A stretch of 40,885 nucleotides of DNA. Source: Saccoglossus kowalevskii. Taxonomy: Eukaryota; Hemichordata; Enteropneusta; Harrimaniidae. The notes beneath the pieces were generated by a model, which was given only the letters and a program-made list of their open reading frames with translations, had not been told where the DNA came from and did no database searches. Position 1 is the stretch's first letter. Each line of letters opens with the position of its first letter. The stretch lies in the NCBI RefSeq assembly GCF_000003605.2, contig NW_003119425.1, positions 742,384-783,268 of the forward strand, given 5' to 3'. Shown in pieces: positions 24,918 through 34,739 of this stretch. The translations under genes and the position numbers were made by a program.

Positions 24918-25130
24918 TACAAGCATTTGTATTGTTAGGTCAAAAGTCTAAAAGATTGAATATAACCATATACTTGTTAATATTGTTGTGTGATACTGTA
25001 TTTTGGTGAATACAATGATTTATGATTTCTCATTGACGTAAAGAATTGTTCTTGCAGCGTATGAATAAGTGTTACGTAAAATAACAACCACTGCGTGACG
25101 TATATGTATTTGTAATTGTTCATCCGCTAA

Positions 25131-25330
25131 ACTTTTTTATCACATCTCACTGTTGTTACGCATGCTGTGATTGGTTGAGACCCGGTCACATGACATTGAA
25201 TAACAATGGATATTACATGGTATATTGCCCGCCAAGTGGATATTACATGGCTATATCACATGGATGATGTAACTGAAACTACTGCGCAACGACACTGCGC
25301 ACATTGTCGTTCGCTGCACTGGGGCTGCCC
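25131..25330. promoter_or_regulatory. dense patch: inverted CCAAT, 30-bp-period repeat, GC-rich hairpin
   Basis: Within 200 bases: ATTGG (inverted CCAAT) at 25170-25174; TGGATATTACATGG twice with a 30-base period (25207-25220, 25237-25250); the CCCGCCAAGT block also found at 20.5 kb; two CTGCGCA words (25282-25288, 25295-25301); and a perfect 7-bp stem AACGACA/TGTCGTT with a 10-base loop (25288-25311). A TATATATA run follows near 25343. This is a repeat-derived or promoter-like module; nothing here identifies which. The 61-codon frame through it (25206-25391) simply reflects the internal repeat. Confidence 0.35.
25207..25266 (+). repeat. two 30-bp units sharing a 14-bp core
   Basis: Both units start with TGGATATTACATGG. 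The remaining 16 bases of each diverge, the first carrying gcccgccaag and the second cacatggatg. Confidence 0.85.
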
Positions 25331-25991
25331 GAATTTCATTTATATATATAGCTTACATTTCGCTGTACCTGAAAAGAAAATAGTTTTCTAGTCAAAATTC
25401 ATTATCTGTGCAATTTGTTGTTGTTAAATGGAAAGGATTTGCTATGAATAAGTAGAATTTAATCTCGCTTTTCAAACAGGTCTTTCAAACCTTTCATTGG
25501 TTGACCTTAACTAAGTTCACGTTGACCGTTTCTTGAACTCCAATATGTGTGTTCCTGTGGTTGCTCGTCGTATCCTAGACGATATCCTCTGTTGATTATA
25601 CGGTGCAAAGGTTTGTGTAATGAATCGAAACATGAACACTCGACAAAATCATCTCATTTTAACAGAAATGTGAAATAACGAGCAAAACAGTTTCAATTAA
25701 AAATTAATAAAAAATGTTTCTGAAAAGAATATACCCGAAACCGATGGCGAATGAATGGCGAACAGCGTGAATTTAACATTTGTACAGTTGATTATGCTTA
25801 CTATTCGACTGAATTTTAATGGAGGTAATTATCACGTGGCGCGAATGAAAAGGATGCATAGAGCGATATTGTAATTGCCCGAAGAACGACCCTCATTCTC
25901 AGAAAGCTCAACCGCTTTCCTAACGCGACGTTGAATTATTCCAAAGAAGTGTAATGCAAGGAAATGTTGATATTTTATATAGAACGTGAAA
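25331..25991. other. non-coding stretch, no gene recognised
   Basis: AT-rich, with a GC-richer part at 25740-25940 whose frames on either strand show no motif. It contains a CACGTGGCGCG word near 25836. Confidence 0.6.
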
Positions 25992-26006
25992 GTCGCCACC
26001 TAGAGG
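25992..26006 (-). promoter_or_regulatory. CTCF-like 15-mer
   Basis: Read on the minus strand the bases are CCTCTAGGTGGCGAC. Against CCASYAGRKGGCRSY I count 13 of 15 matches, including the whole AGRKGGC core. It is the best such match in the window and lies just beyond the stop of the LINE fragment at 26019. It faces the rightward site at 24906-24917. Confidence 0.4.
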
Positions 26007-26018
26007 TCATTGTAATTA

Positions 26019-26228
26019 TTACTTTTGGTTATTAGCTATTAAGTTTGAGAGATTTATAATCCTGAACCAGAGCAGAGCAAAAAAATGTCCATTCTGGTTT
26101 GTCCAATATTCTATAGCTGTGTTGAATTCCCCTAGGGCCCTCTCCGTCATAACTTCATAATCTTCCGCACCTGAAAGAAATAATGTAGAGTCACCATAAC
26201 AACGATGCGACTGACATTTCAGAGAGAT
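26019..26228 (-). pseudogene. LINE reverse transcriptase active-site fragment, catalytic pair altered
   Basis: A 69-codon minus-strand frame bounded by stops (TAA at 26231-26229 and at 26021-26019). It reads SHRCYGDSTLFLSGAEDYEV, then MTERALGEFNTAIEYWTNQN. This matches the LINE pattern SH.YADDT.L followed by an amphipathic helix and W...N.L. The expected YADD is YGDS here (Y198-196, G195-193, D192-190), so one of the two metal-binding aspartates is lost and the protein would be inactive. The LN..KT motif that should follow is not seen, so the 3' part is diverged or frameshifted. A tttctttcag|GT inside the frame mimics a splice acceptor, but the LINE match runs straight through it, so I do not call an exon. 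The fragment length is about 70 residues; a full domain has over 250. Confidence 0.6.
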
Positions 26229-29200
26229 TTAATATCTCGCGGCTCTTCTGTTGATTATTGTAATATGCCGTGGATTGTCTCAAGGGTGTGAATTGTAATG
26301 TCGTCATGCTCCTAACAACCTAAAAAAATGTTCATAACAATTGTCCTTTCTATTATACCGCCATCTGAGCCATGCCAGTTACAATTTACGTATAATTTAA
26401 TGTTTGCTGACGAGACTGGGGATTTATCCCAAATAGACTAATATTTGTGCAATACGGTTGACGTGAGGTAAAAATTCAACGATAACCATTTTCGTATAAC
26501 AGTATGTGTGCAAATTGAAGTAGAGGTCACTTTGTTTCCCATGTGTATAATTTACTCAAAAACGGATAGGTTTTGTTCGAAATGTCTGTATATTTGATTA
26601 CCCTGGTCCACGTCGGTGTTGTTTGAATATGAACAAGTGAGTCAACTTTCTGCCAATCATAATACTATATTGTGCGTCCACACAACATGCGTTATAACTG
26701 TAAGTTATTTCTCTGTATACAATGTGGACATAACATCTTGAATCCAATTCACATGTCAGTGACAGGAACACGTAACTGTCTAACTGGTCTCTATATACTT
26801 ACATATACGGGAAGAAACATGAGAGATGGCGTAGTTAATATACTAACTATAACGAAAACAACCAAGAAGGGTTAAAACTCTGATATCTTAGGACTCTCGT
26901 GCATTTAATGAAATTGTATCCAAATATGTCAGGTGTACAGTATTTATACATGGCATAACAAAATGTTAGGACCTGTGTAGCAGAGAACGACGTAAAGCAA
27001 CTGTAAAATTCAAATTATTTTCTCCATAAACACACGCAAATATGTTAATGTGTAGAATTTTAAGTCGTAAACACACGTTGGTTATTTTTACATATGTATC
27101 TACCCTATAAAATATATCATCTGCACTATTGAACATTAAAAATGCCCTGTCAATATCAAATTCAATCAGACATAATATGTTAAAATTAGAAATTCATTTA
27201 ATTCTTATCACAAATCATCTTTCAATGTATCCTCTAGTTATTGTTCGTGGATTATCTGGCAGTGTCAAAGACATAATTTAACAGATATGTGAGAAATTAT
27301 TCGGACAAAAAGGTACAGTACTATACACACATGGCTTATGCATAATATAGAAAATATAAGGACAGGAAGACCTTATTTTAAATAAGCTTGTCAACTGATT
27401 TGTCAAACATCACAATGTCAATGAGGAAATGACACGTACAGGGCGCAAATAAAAAAGTTTCAACATCGTTGATATATGTCGCTGTTACATGAATAGATTC
27501 ATCGAAGTAGAACTAACAAGCATGGTTTCCTGATGTTACATTATATGGTTAGTTATTTATTTCTGATAGCGCTAAAGATAAGGAAACAATGAAATCGAAC
27601 TAAGAAGATGTGCTTTGCTGACTGAACAATGTGTAGTTAAATGGCTCTTTGCCACAACGTCCTGATCTCCGATCTATTTGTTTACGCCTGAAGGCACATA
27701 CAATACGTTTACGCTGAAGAAGCAGGGCTACACGATTCTATTGTACACATGTAAAGAGATTTCCACTATCCGTATTAAATTGACTAATGAAGTGAATACT
27801 GTTTAACATGCCTCGATAATTGCATTTTGTTATTTTAAAAAAGCGATATGTGCATACTGTTATTTGTATATCCGATGTACTTTCGTATTGATTCACACTC
27901 TTCAAGGTCGCTGCAGAAATTACATTTAACGTGCAAGTGATTAGGCATTTCAATCTCCACCTGCTCCTGACATTTGGGTTACTTTAACCTTCAGTCTCGT
28001 ACTAACTATACATATTCACAATACGTATTTACGCGTTATATTAGCACACTCAGGTGTGAAATTTACGATCGCCGGGTGGTCGTTGTGATAACCAATTACC
28101 CTCAAAAGAAACGACTATATGTGTCCTGTGTGATCGTACCCACCAATCGTACCCGTACACAACATGCACTCATATTGAGTGATTCCGCTTATTTTCTATT
28201 CATATTGTGGGCATACATAACTATTATCACGGCTTATCATGAATATATATGTATAGTTGTCATTGCTCATTAAGGGTATGTTTACCAATCGCATTAAAGT
28301 TCTCAGAATAATTATATATTGGCATTATATAACAGCACGTTGCAATCTATTAACCTATTTTGCAAGTTAATAACAATAGATAAATGTATGAATATATAGT
28401 CACACTTGCTTATAAGATGTCTAGGCTTACGAGTGGCCCTACAATATAATAAACGAGTGTAATTATTTTCATTTGTCCAAAGACTTGATGAACAAAATAA
28501 ATCTGATAGAATTGTAAGACACTTGGATATCGAAAAAACAAATGTTGTGAACGCGCATTCAAGATGTCATGGAATGTTCCAGTTTATTTGCATACCTAAT
28601 GCCAAAGATATCGTTATATATTGATAGGTTGCCTACATGCGATTAACGATCAGTTAGAACCATCAATATATTTACAGAGTTAGGGGTTGCATTTATTGAA
28701 TTTGAATAAATATAATTTCTGCCAAGTTGTAGAAAATTATCTAAAATATATATACGATGATCTTGTATTTTTTTATTTATTCGTTCGATATGGCCCAATG
28801 ATATTACTGATATTTGGTATGAATGTGTCGCGACTGCTTACACTCTCTCTATCACAAGAAATATAGAATACATATTATATATACATTCTCCAAACTTAAC
28901 TCTTCTCTATATCGACACTAGACTCCGGGAAAACCCATTCTAATCTTTACATGCTCGTAACACAAAAACTTGTCTTTGCTCCTAACACTGTTTGTTTTGA
29001 AAAGGGTCGCCTTGAAATTGTATTATTAGTTTTTGTGTACATTTCCGATATGTCATACACAGGGAAATATCAAACAAACATGCTCCAGTGTACTCCAATA
29101 ACGAGAATTGAAGAAATCACGAAGTCAACCACGAGATCCTCGACATATGCTAATCTACATACGTATAGCGAATCACCCAACAGTAATCAATAGACCTTTC

Positions 29201-29715
29201 GTTTGTTTACAGACACGTTTACTTGCCATTTGTTTACATAACAAATAATTCCGAGAAATTGTGTTGACCTACAGCTCCACGAAGATGCTATAGTGGAAGC
29301 TGTTAAATATACAAACCGTGTTTGGATTTGCATTCCGAAAAAAAAATCGGTAAGTTGAGTAAATCAGAACGACAACTTTAGTTTATATGCAAAATGACAT
29401 CTTGAAAAGATATCGAGTCTATCTTTGAAAACAGAATGAAAACTGTAGACATATCTGATCTTTTTCAGTAATTGATAGCAAATTGGATGTTGGGTAGAAG
29501 TTGGATTGGAAGCATTGTCAGCATCTATTTCGCGGTGCACGGTGACACGATGATTACATCAGGCAAAGTTACGATGTGTATTACGGGGGCTTTATCTGAG
29601 ATACAATAATTTATTATATAAACAAAATCTCTTAGAATAAGGGATGTAATCGTTACTAGTATCAATACCGCACGTTGAATTGATAAATTAGATTGCACAA
29701 TAAAATCTTGCACTG
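26229..29715. other. AT-rich non-coding stretch, no gene recognised
   Basis: Frames at 26672-26875, 27738-27953, 27974-28273, 28951-29193 and 29525-29791 show no family motif. None has convincing exon borders. Confidence 0.6.
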
Positions 29716-29925
29716 TTATCGACGAATATACAATAATACATTGAATGAAAGAAGCATCACTGAAATTGAAATGAATATGCAATACCTCCAAGCAATTTCA
29801 GATAAGTTCAACTTTTGTTGTTTTGCCATCGATAAGCAACTCCCGAAACGTAACTCACCTTCACATTTATATATTATAGGAACTATACCTGACTCTGGCC
29901 AGTCTGGAGCTTTCTGGTAATATTT
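29716..29925 (-). pseudogene. possible LINE reverse transcriptase N-terminal fragment
   Basis: An open frame of 69 codons (TGA at 29928-29926, TAA at 29718-29716). Near its start it reads KAPDWPESGIVPIIYKCEG. The pattern P.DW.ES.IVPI.K..G is typical of the start of the LINE reverse transcriptase domain, where the element template strand is first contacted. The later residues do not match the usual NYRPISLL block, so only about 20 residues support the call. A GTGAGT donor-like site at 29858-29853 inside the frame gives an alternative reading as an exon. It is on the same strand as the relics at 26.1 and 31.65 kb. Confidence 0.35.
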
Positions 29926-29949
29926 TCATTGAGTGGATGTAAATTTATT

Positions 29950-30045
29950 CATCTGTCTATTGATCGATTGATTATTTGATCGATTTAGGGATTGGTTGAT
30001 TACGTGACGGACGGACTAACTGACTGACTAATTAATTTATTCATT
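29950..30045. repeat. degenerate tetranucleotide low-complexity tract
   Basis: Successive runs related to GATT, GACG, GACT and AATT (for example GATCGATTGATT, GACGGACGGACT, GACTGACTAATTAATT) suggest an old tetranucleotide array that has diverged. A cleaner (GATT) run sits at 32372-32386. Confidence 0.7.
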
Positions 30046-30397
30046 CCTACATTCTATTATTAGTATCTACATCTTGTCACGTCTCTCCATTATAGTTTAT
30101 ATAATGTGTTTATTTTCTTTAATCATACAAATAATTGTAATCCAAATTACCTATTTACCTTGAAGCTTAAGAGCTGTAAAATAATCTCTTGACTGACTCC
30201 CGGATGAAGACATGTGCAATATGGTTTACCATGAGTACGTGACTTTAGTAATTACTGCAAGTGCTCGAAGTTACAGGCAACGAATCGAATAAATGTTATG
30301 TCTCGACCAAAATGACAGAAAAAATGAAACGCGCTTTCTACATGATTGGTGTTTTTACTTCAACATTTCAACAAATTGCAATAATGTCTCAATGTAG

Positions 30398-30700
30398 TCT
30401 TTGTTTTTTTTGAGTAGCTCAATTCATTTCAGAACGCCCACGAGTCATGGCGACGGGGTTTACCCCGGAGCATGTTTTGATTTGATTGGGGATGAAACAC
30501 TGTTAGCAGAACTAGCTTCACCTAATGATCTCATACCGTGCTTCAATTTTCCTGTTCTCGAGTGACTATAGAGTATCGAGATAATAGCTACTAAAGAACT
30601 CTTGGTTAAAAGAGATAACTTGTCGTTGGAATCGAGTCGCTTCTGCAAACCGTTTCAGCAAATGAACTGAAAACTGAAAAAATACGCGAAACAATTGTAG
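30398..30700 (+). pseudogene. unassigned coding relic in one frame with internal stops
   Basis: One plus-strand frame stays protein-like for 100 codons although broken by stops at 30563, 30569 and 30668. The first part holds SHGDGVYPGACFDLIGDETL followed by LAELASPNDLIPCFNFPVLE. The second holds IIATKELLVKRDNLSLESSR, with the heptad spacing of a coiled coil. Persistence of one frame across stops fits decay of a real coding sequence better than chance. A good acceptor (tttttttgagtagctcaattcatttcag, ending at 30432) precedes it, so it could also be a terminal exon ending at the first TGA. Short acidic-then-coiled sequences occur in LINE ORF1 proteins, but that is only a guess; no family is recognised. 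Confidence 0.28.
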
Positions 30701-31553
30701 CACCGAAATACAAAAAATAAACAGATCTGGCATTTAGTAACTTTCATAAAAGCCCTGAGAGTGATGATTTTAGGAATAGGTGTCAGATTGAACAGCGCTA
30801 TACGGTAATCATCGCCAAAAAAAAACATATATGAGGCAGTGGTGAACGCGGTTGATTAAATGCCGTGTGTTCTATATGTTTATAACTAGAATATCATTTA
30901 TTCAGTACAGACTAATCGGGCAAGGACCTTTTTGCGTTTCATCGGGGACGACCTCGTGTTAAATAAACAAGGAGGATTACATCAGCCAAAGTTCCAATGA
31001 AACAATATAAGCCCTACCAGACTTCTCAAACCCCGGGTGTATCACCAGCTTATTCACAATATATTTGTTATATTGTATTCTAAGCAAAAGGCATTTTAAC
31101 AGTCGCCTACTTGGCGACGCATCGATTACATTCAGTGTACAGAGTAAACATTCTCTCTGATGTATGAAACGATGTTTGCCAGCGCAGTTATCAACACTGG
31201 TGATCGCTGAATTACGAACAGAAAACACACTTTACTTAAGTACTTAGATACCAACTTGTTACTAGAGTGGTTATTTTCCAAAAAATGACAAGAAAATCAC
31301 ACTTGACATTCAAACTGCACAAGGCTGTGTAATAAAAACAGACATAAAATAATTCAAATTGCTTGTCATTTTGTATTTATCCAATAAAAATGCTTTCAAA
31401 ATTCTCAACAGTTACTGTATTACAATGCTGCAGCAGTTCATTGCCCAATAGCAAGGGTTCTGTCAGGAACCTCTCGTAATCATGGCGCTATTGTTCTTCT
31501 TGCTTTTAGAATATCTTTGCAGGTTATAGAGAATGAACCCTGCTATTTCATGA
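30701..31553. other. non-coding stretch, no gene recognised
   Basis: No motif-bearing frame; 30977-31228 (minus, 83 codons) is of chance length. It contains a perfect hairpin GTCGCC/GGCGAC with a 5-base loop at 31102-31118. Confidence 0.6.
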
Positions 31554-31808
31554 AAGGAAACGGCTCAGCCATGTTACAGTGTTGTTTCATCTTACGTAAT
31601 CTTACCTGATCGTATGTCTGTGCTATCAAACCTGTCAGGCCAGGATTCATTAGTAATGACTGCATCATTTAACAACTTCGTTACACCACCCCTCCTCGGC
31701 GAAATCTTTAAAAGCCTTCACGTACTAGACACCAAGGGCGGTAAAGCTTTTAGCGGGAAGGTTTCTTTTATGTGTATTTTTTATCACATATATGAGAAAC
31801 ATCAGTAA
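31554..31808 (+). other. GC-richer patch, open on both strands (plus frame)
   Basis: The plus strand is open for 84 codons (first ATG at 31614). From 31614 to 31760 it has a C-rich third position and a protein-like product (MSVLSNLSGQDSLVMTASFN, then PPLLGEIFKSLHVLD). It is visibly richer in G+C than its flanks. No family is recognised. The minus strand over part of the same bases gives a better, though weak, LINE match (31592-31717), so this plus frame may be a by-product. Confidence 0.2.
31592..31717 (-). pseudogene. possible second LINE reverse transcriptase N-terminal fragment
   Basis: A 41-codon minus-strand frame reads RLLKISPRRGGVTKLLNDAV, then ITNESWPDRFDSTDIRSG. The pattern LLK.......T.L.N..I......P resembles the LINE block in which a helix (LT.L.N.S...G..P..W) precedes the first reverse transcriptase strand. 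If so it overlaps in domain position with the fragment at 29.8 kb, and the two cannot belong to one copy. A CAG|GTAAGA donor-like site ends the matching part at 31604, leaving an exon reading possible. The support is weak. Confidence 0.25.
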
Positions 31809-34179
31809 ACATGTCATGGAGAAATGGTTTTCGATATATGGTAACCTCGGGTTACTAGTAGTATAACGATCGATCGTCATTCTTTTATTGTTGAACCCAG
31901 TTTCGACAGATTTATGTCAACGTCTGCTTACCAATATGTATTGCTTGAAGACATCATGAAATGAACACCTATACAATTCACTATTAAAGAAATATTATCA
32001 TCCAGAGAATAAAAATCGTTACAATACTGAGTAACAATAAATAGGTATCATTGCTGTACATTTTAGAAAAAAAAAACGATTTTACATAATACCTCAGAGT
32101 ATACTTGAAATTAAGCATGGGATGTTCCGGTTTTCTTTTACCTCTATGTTTGCGATATTTTTACGTATTTATTACATGGCTAAAATTGTATGGTTGTTTG
32201 TATCTCATACAAGTGACAGGCTTGTGCTAAATGAGAGAGTGCGAATTCACAAGGAGTTTCTTCTTTTACATTGTAAATTCATGTATAGAAATTCATAGTA
32301 AACATCTAAAAAACACATCTTCAGTTACTCACTTCCTTCGAGAAGAAACTAATGATCCTATGACTAAATACGATTGATTGATTGATGAGTAATTAATACC
32401 CATTCTCGCGCTCTACGCATCGGTAATGCTATTGTTCATTTACTACATTAACTAATTAAACGAATAATAGAATAAAAATGACCGTACGACAGCGTACTGC
32501 GTACATGACAACGACGTACGTACCAAATCGCCTAGCTTCGCGTTATGGTGCGTTTCTCGGCCATCGGAAAATCCACCCAAAAAACGATGAACCCGAAACG
32601 AGATTGCCATCAGATTTGTCTGTACGGATAGTATCGCTTATGAAAGTAATGGTGCAACATCAATAACAGCAATTATTTCTGTGAAATAATATGTGTAAAT
32701 ATATGTATTGGGGCGAATTGGCATGAATAACAGGATAGCTACCATTCAACACAAAATTCTCTCTAGACATGTTATTACTGTATTTAAGTCTGATAGACAG
32801 GTGTTTATTCTCGTCTTGGACTATTAACACTTTTCTTAACTTAGAATTAATGGTTAATATCAAGTCCATCTGCAATAGATACCTGGCGTGGTCGCACAAT
32901 TAACAAATCAGGAGTGGATGTACACATTGGTCAAGTATGTAGAAAAGTGATCAAGTGTGTTTAACATTTTGAACTTGTTCAATTTGTAAGTTTCCCTGAT
33001 ATGCATATGTATTGAACTAGTACATGACGTAAATGTTAGAATGCCTAACTTCCTCTAGCGGCAAACCATCGAATATGACAGTTCAGGTTTAAGTACATAC
33101 ATGTCGTTTCAAACGTGAATTCAATCAGTGCATCATCACATTATCCGTGACGCTGGAAATGTACGCACACTACCCGAAAAAAATCCGACAATGAAGTGAT
33201 TGTGAAACGCGCGATTACAATGCATATTTTTTCCTGAAATTAGTAGTTCAGTGTTATTGGATTGACTGATTGATATTTGCAATAGTGTTCATATCAATGA
33301 TAATATAATATACACCTTGTTAGCACTTTTGTATTGTGAAAAAAATGTTACCATAACATTTTAGTCTATATCTTTAATATATCACAAGCGAGAATTAATT
33401 ATTTGTATTCTATAGTTGCATGTGTGCATGTGTTGTGCATAATAGTCACGGTAGGATAACAGAGATTTCGCTTTATGCTCACATCTGTTAAATATACGGC
33501 ATCGTTATATTTTCTGCTTTTGCACTCAATACGTGTTTTTTTAAATAGTGTCACCATTAATTGTTAATTATTTTCGGATAACCGTACAATCCGTGTTTCA
33601 CGTGTTTTATCGAAAACTTAACAACAGTATATGTTGATTTATTGGAACGGGAGACACAAAAACGGATGAACGCATGTTTCATATGTAGAAATTCTACACC
33701 AACTAAGTTCGTTATGAATGGAAAAATAACATGAGCATCTTATTAAAAACATATTATTATAACTGGCTCTTCTCGTTTTAACTGCTTGTCGATTTCAAAA
33801 GTGTGATGTCATGAAGCATCTTATCCAAAAGAGAATGGTATTACCGGTAGAATATCACGTTGGCGATTTCGCTGGTATCGGGGTCAAACTGGCAATTGTG
33901 TTTCATGTCTATATGTGTCTGTCAATTACATTTTTAAATTGTCCCAGAGGCAATCGTCACATTGTCAGCATCCTTTATTCCATGTTTTTGTCATTTTACC
34001 TCAAACCCTGCGAATATAATCATGGGAAGAAATAAACGGTGTGCACTGTCATGTGATAACTTTCATAAAGGTGATTGACATGTTATACTTGTTTACAACT
34101 GTGGAAGCACATTTGGAAGCAACCAGGTGTGCTTGTAATTTACTTAACAAAGAATGTTTACGATCTATTGAGTTGCCTA
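31809..34179. other. AT-rich non-coding stretch, no gene recognised
   Basis: Frames at 32478-32666, 32660-32899 and 33811-34035 lack motifs. A (GATT) run lies at 32372-32386. Confidence 0.6.
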
Positions 34180-34726
34180 TGTGAGCCAGCTGCTAGAAAG
34201 ACCCCGTTCGGATTGGCTCATGTAGAAAATGTATAAAATGGTTAGACTGAATATGTTGAAGTTCATCATTTCAACTGAGTACTCTGTGTTTTGCTGCTGT
34301 GATATTGTCAGACAAGTGATACAGGTTTCAATCATCATTCTGTGAAACTTGTATGAACTGCTCTACGATCTCCTGATATTAGCAGTGCCCTCCAAAATAA
34401 CAGCGTTTCTCTGCAAGCAATACCCCTGTATTTTTTCGTGTTGCAGAAGCCATTGACTGTCATCAATTCCCACATCCTGGAATTGTCAGTTATCACACAC
34501 TTCCCAGGCAATCCCCTATTTTAGTGAATTATTTCATTGTATTTTTCTGTGCTTTGTTTCGTGTAATTATTTTGAGAGGTATTAAAGCCAGGAGCTTCAA
34601 CTTGATATTTTGATGTATGTGTATTTCATTTCCAGTTCAATTGTCTTGTCTACCCTATTCTAGCAGTGAAAGAACCCCCTGACCAGTGCGAGTTATGTGG
34701 GTGCCCCTCTCAATAGCAATAAGCAG
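34180..34726 (+). mobile_element. candidate solo LTR (547 bp)
   Basis: This block is richer in G+C than its surroundings and is flanked by the 5-bp direct repeat GCCTA (34175-34179 and 34727-34731), the target-site length made by many LTR retrotransposons. It starts TGTGAGCC. Inside, ATTGG (inverted CCAAT) at 34212-34216 precedes TATAAAAT at 34232-34239, a plausible promoter 50 bases into the element, and AATAAG near the end could act as a polyadenylation signal. The left end has a TGAGCCA/TGGCTCA inverted repeat. Against it: the right end is CAG, where CA is expected. No second copy is in the window, and the family cannot be linked to the fragment at 1-1395. Short acceptor-preceded frames (for example one ending CELCGCPSQ) could point to a gene instead. 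Confidence 0.35.
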
Positions 34727-34739
34727 GCCTACACTGTGA

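Larger units (their letters stand above)
22444..25130. other. AT-rich non-coding stretch, no gene recognised
   Basis: No supportable gene. The frame at 23443-23661 (72 codons) has no motif. Contents: the palindrome at 23039-23058, a GAGGGCGC word near 23681, a GGCGCC word near 24671, and the CTCF-like site at 24906-24917. Confidence 0.6.

Noticed and set aside
26019-26170. Terminal exon with strong acceptor (tttctttcag) and a phase match to the GTGAGT at 29858-29853
   Set aside because: The reading frame continues unspliced through the acceptor into SHRCYGDSTLF, a LINE reverse transcriptase pattern. The exon signals are therefore incidental.
31483-31530. Signal-peptide-like ATG frame MALLFFLLLEYLC
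   Set aside because: It stops after 15 codons; the hydrophobic run is the pyrimidine tract of an acceptor-like site read as protein.
33050-33066. CCTCTAGCGGCAAAC as another CTCF site
   Set aside because: When aligned on the AG core the GGC block is out of register, so it fails the consensus.
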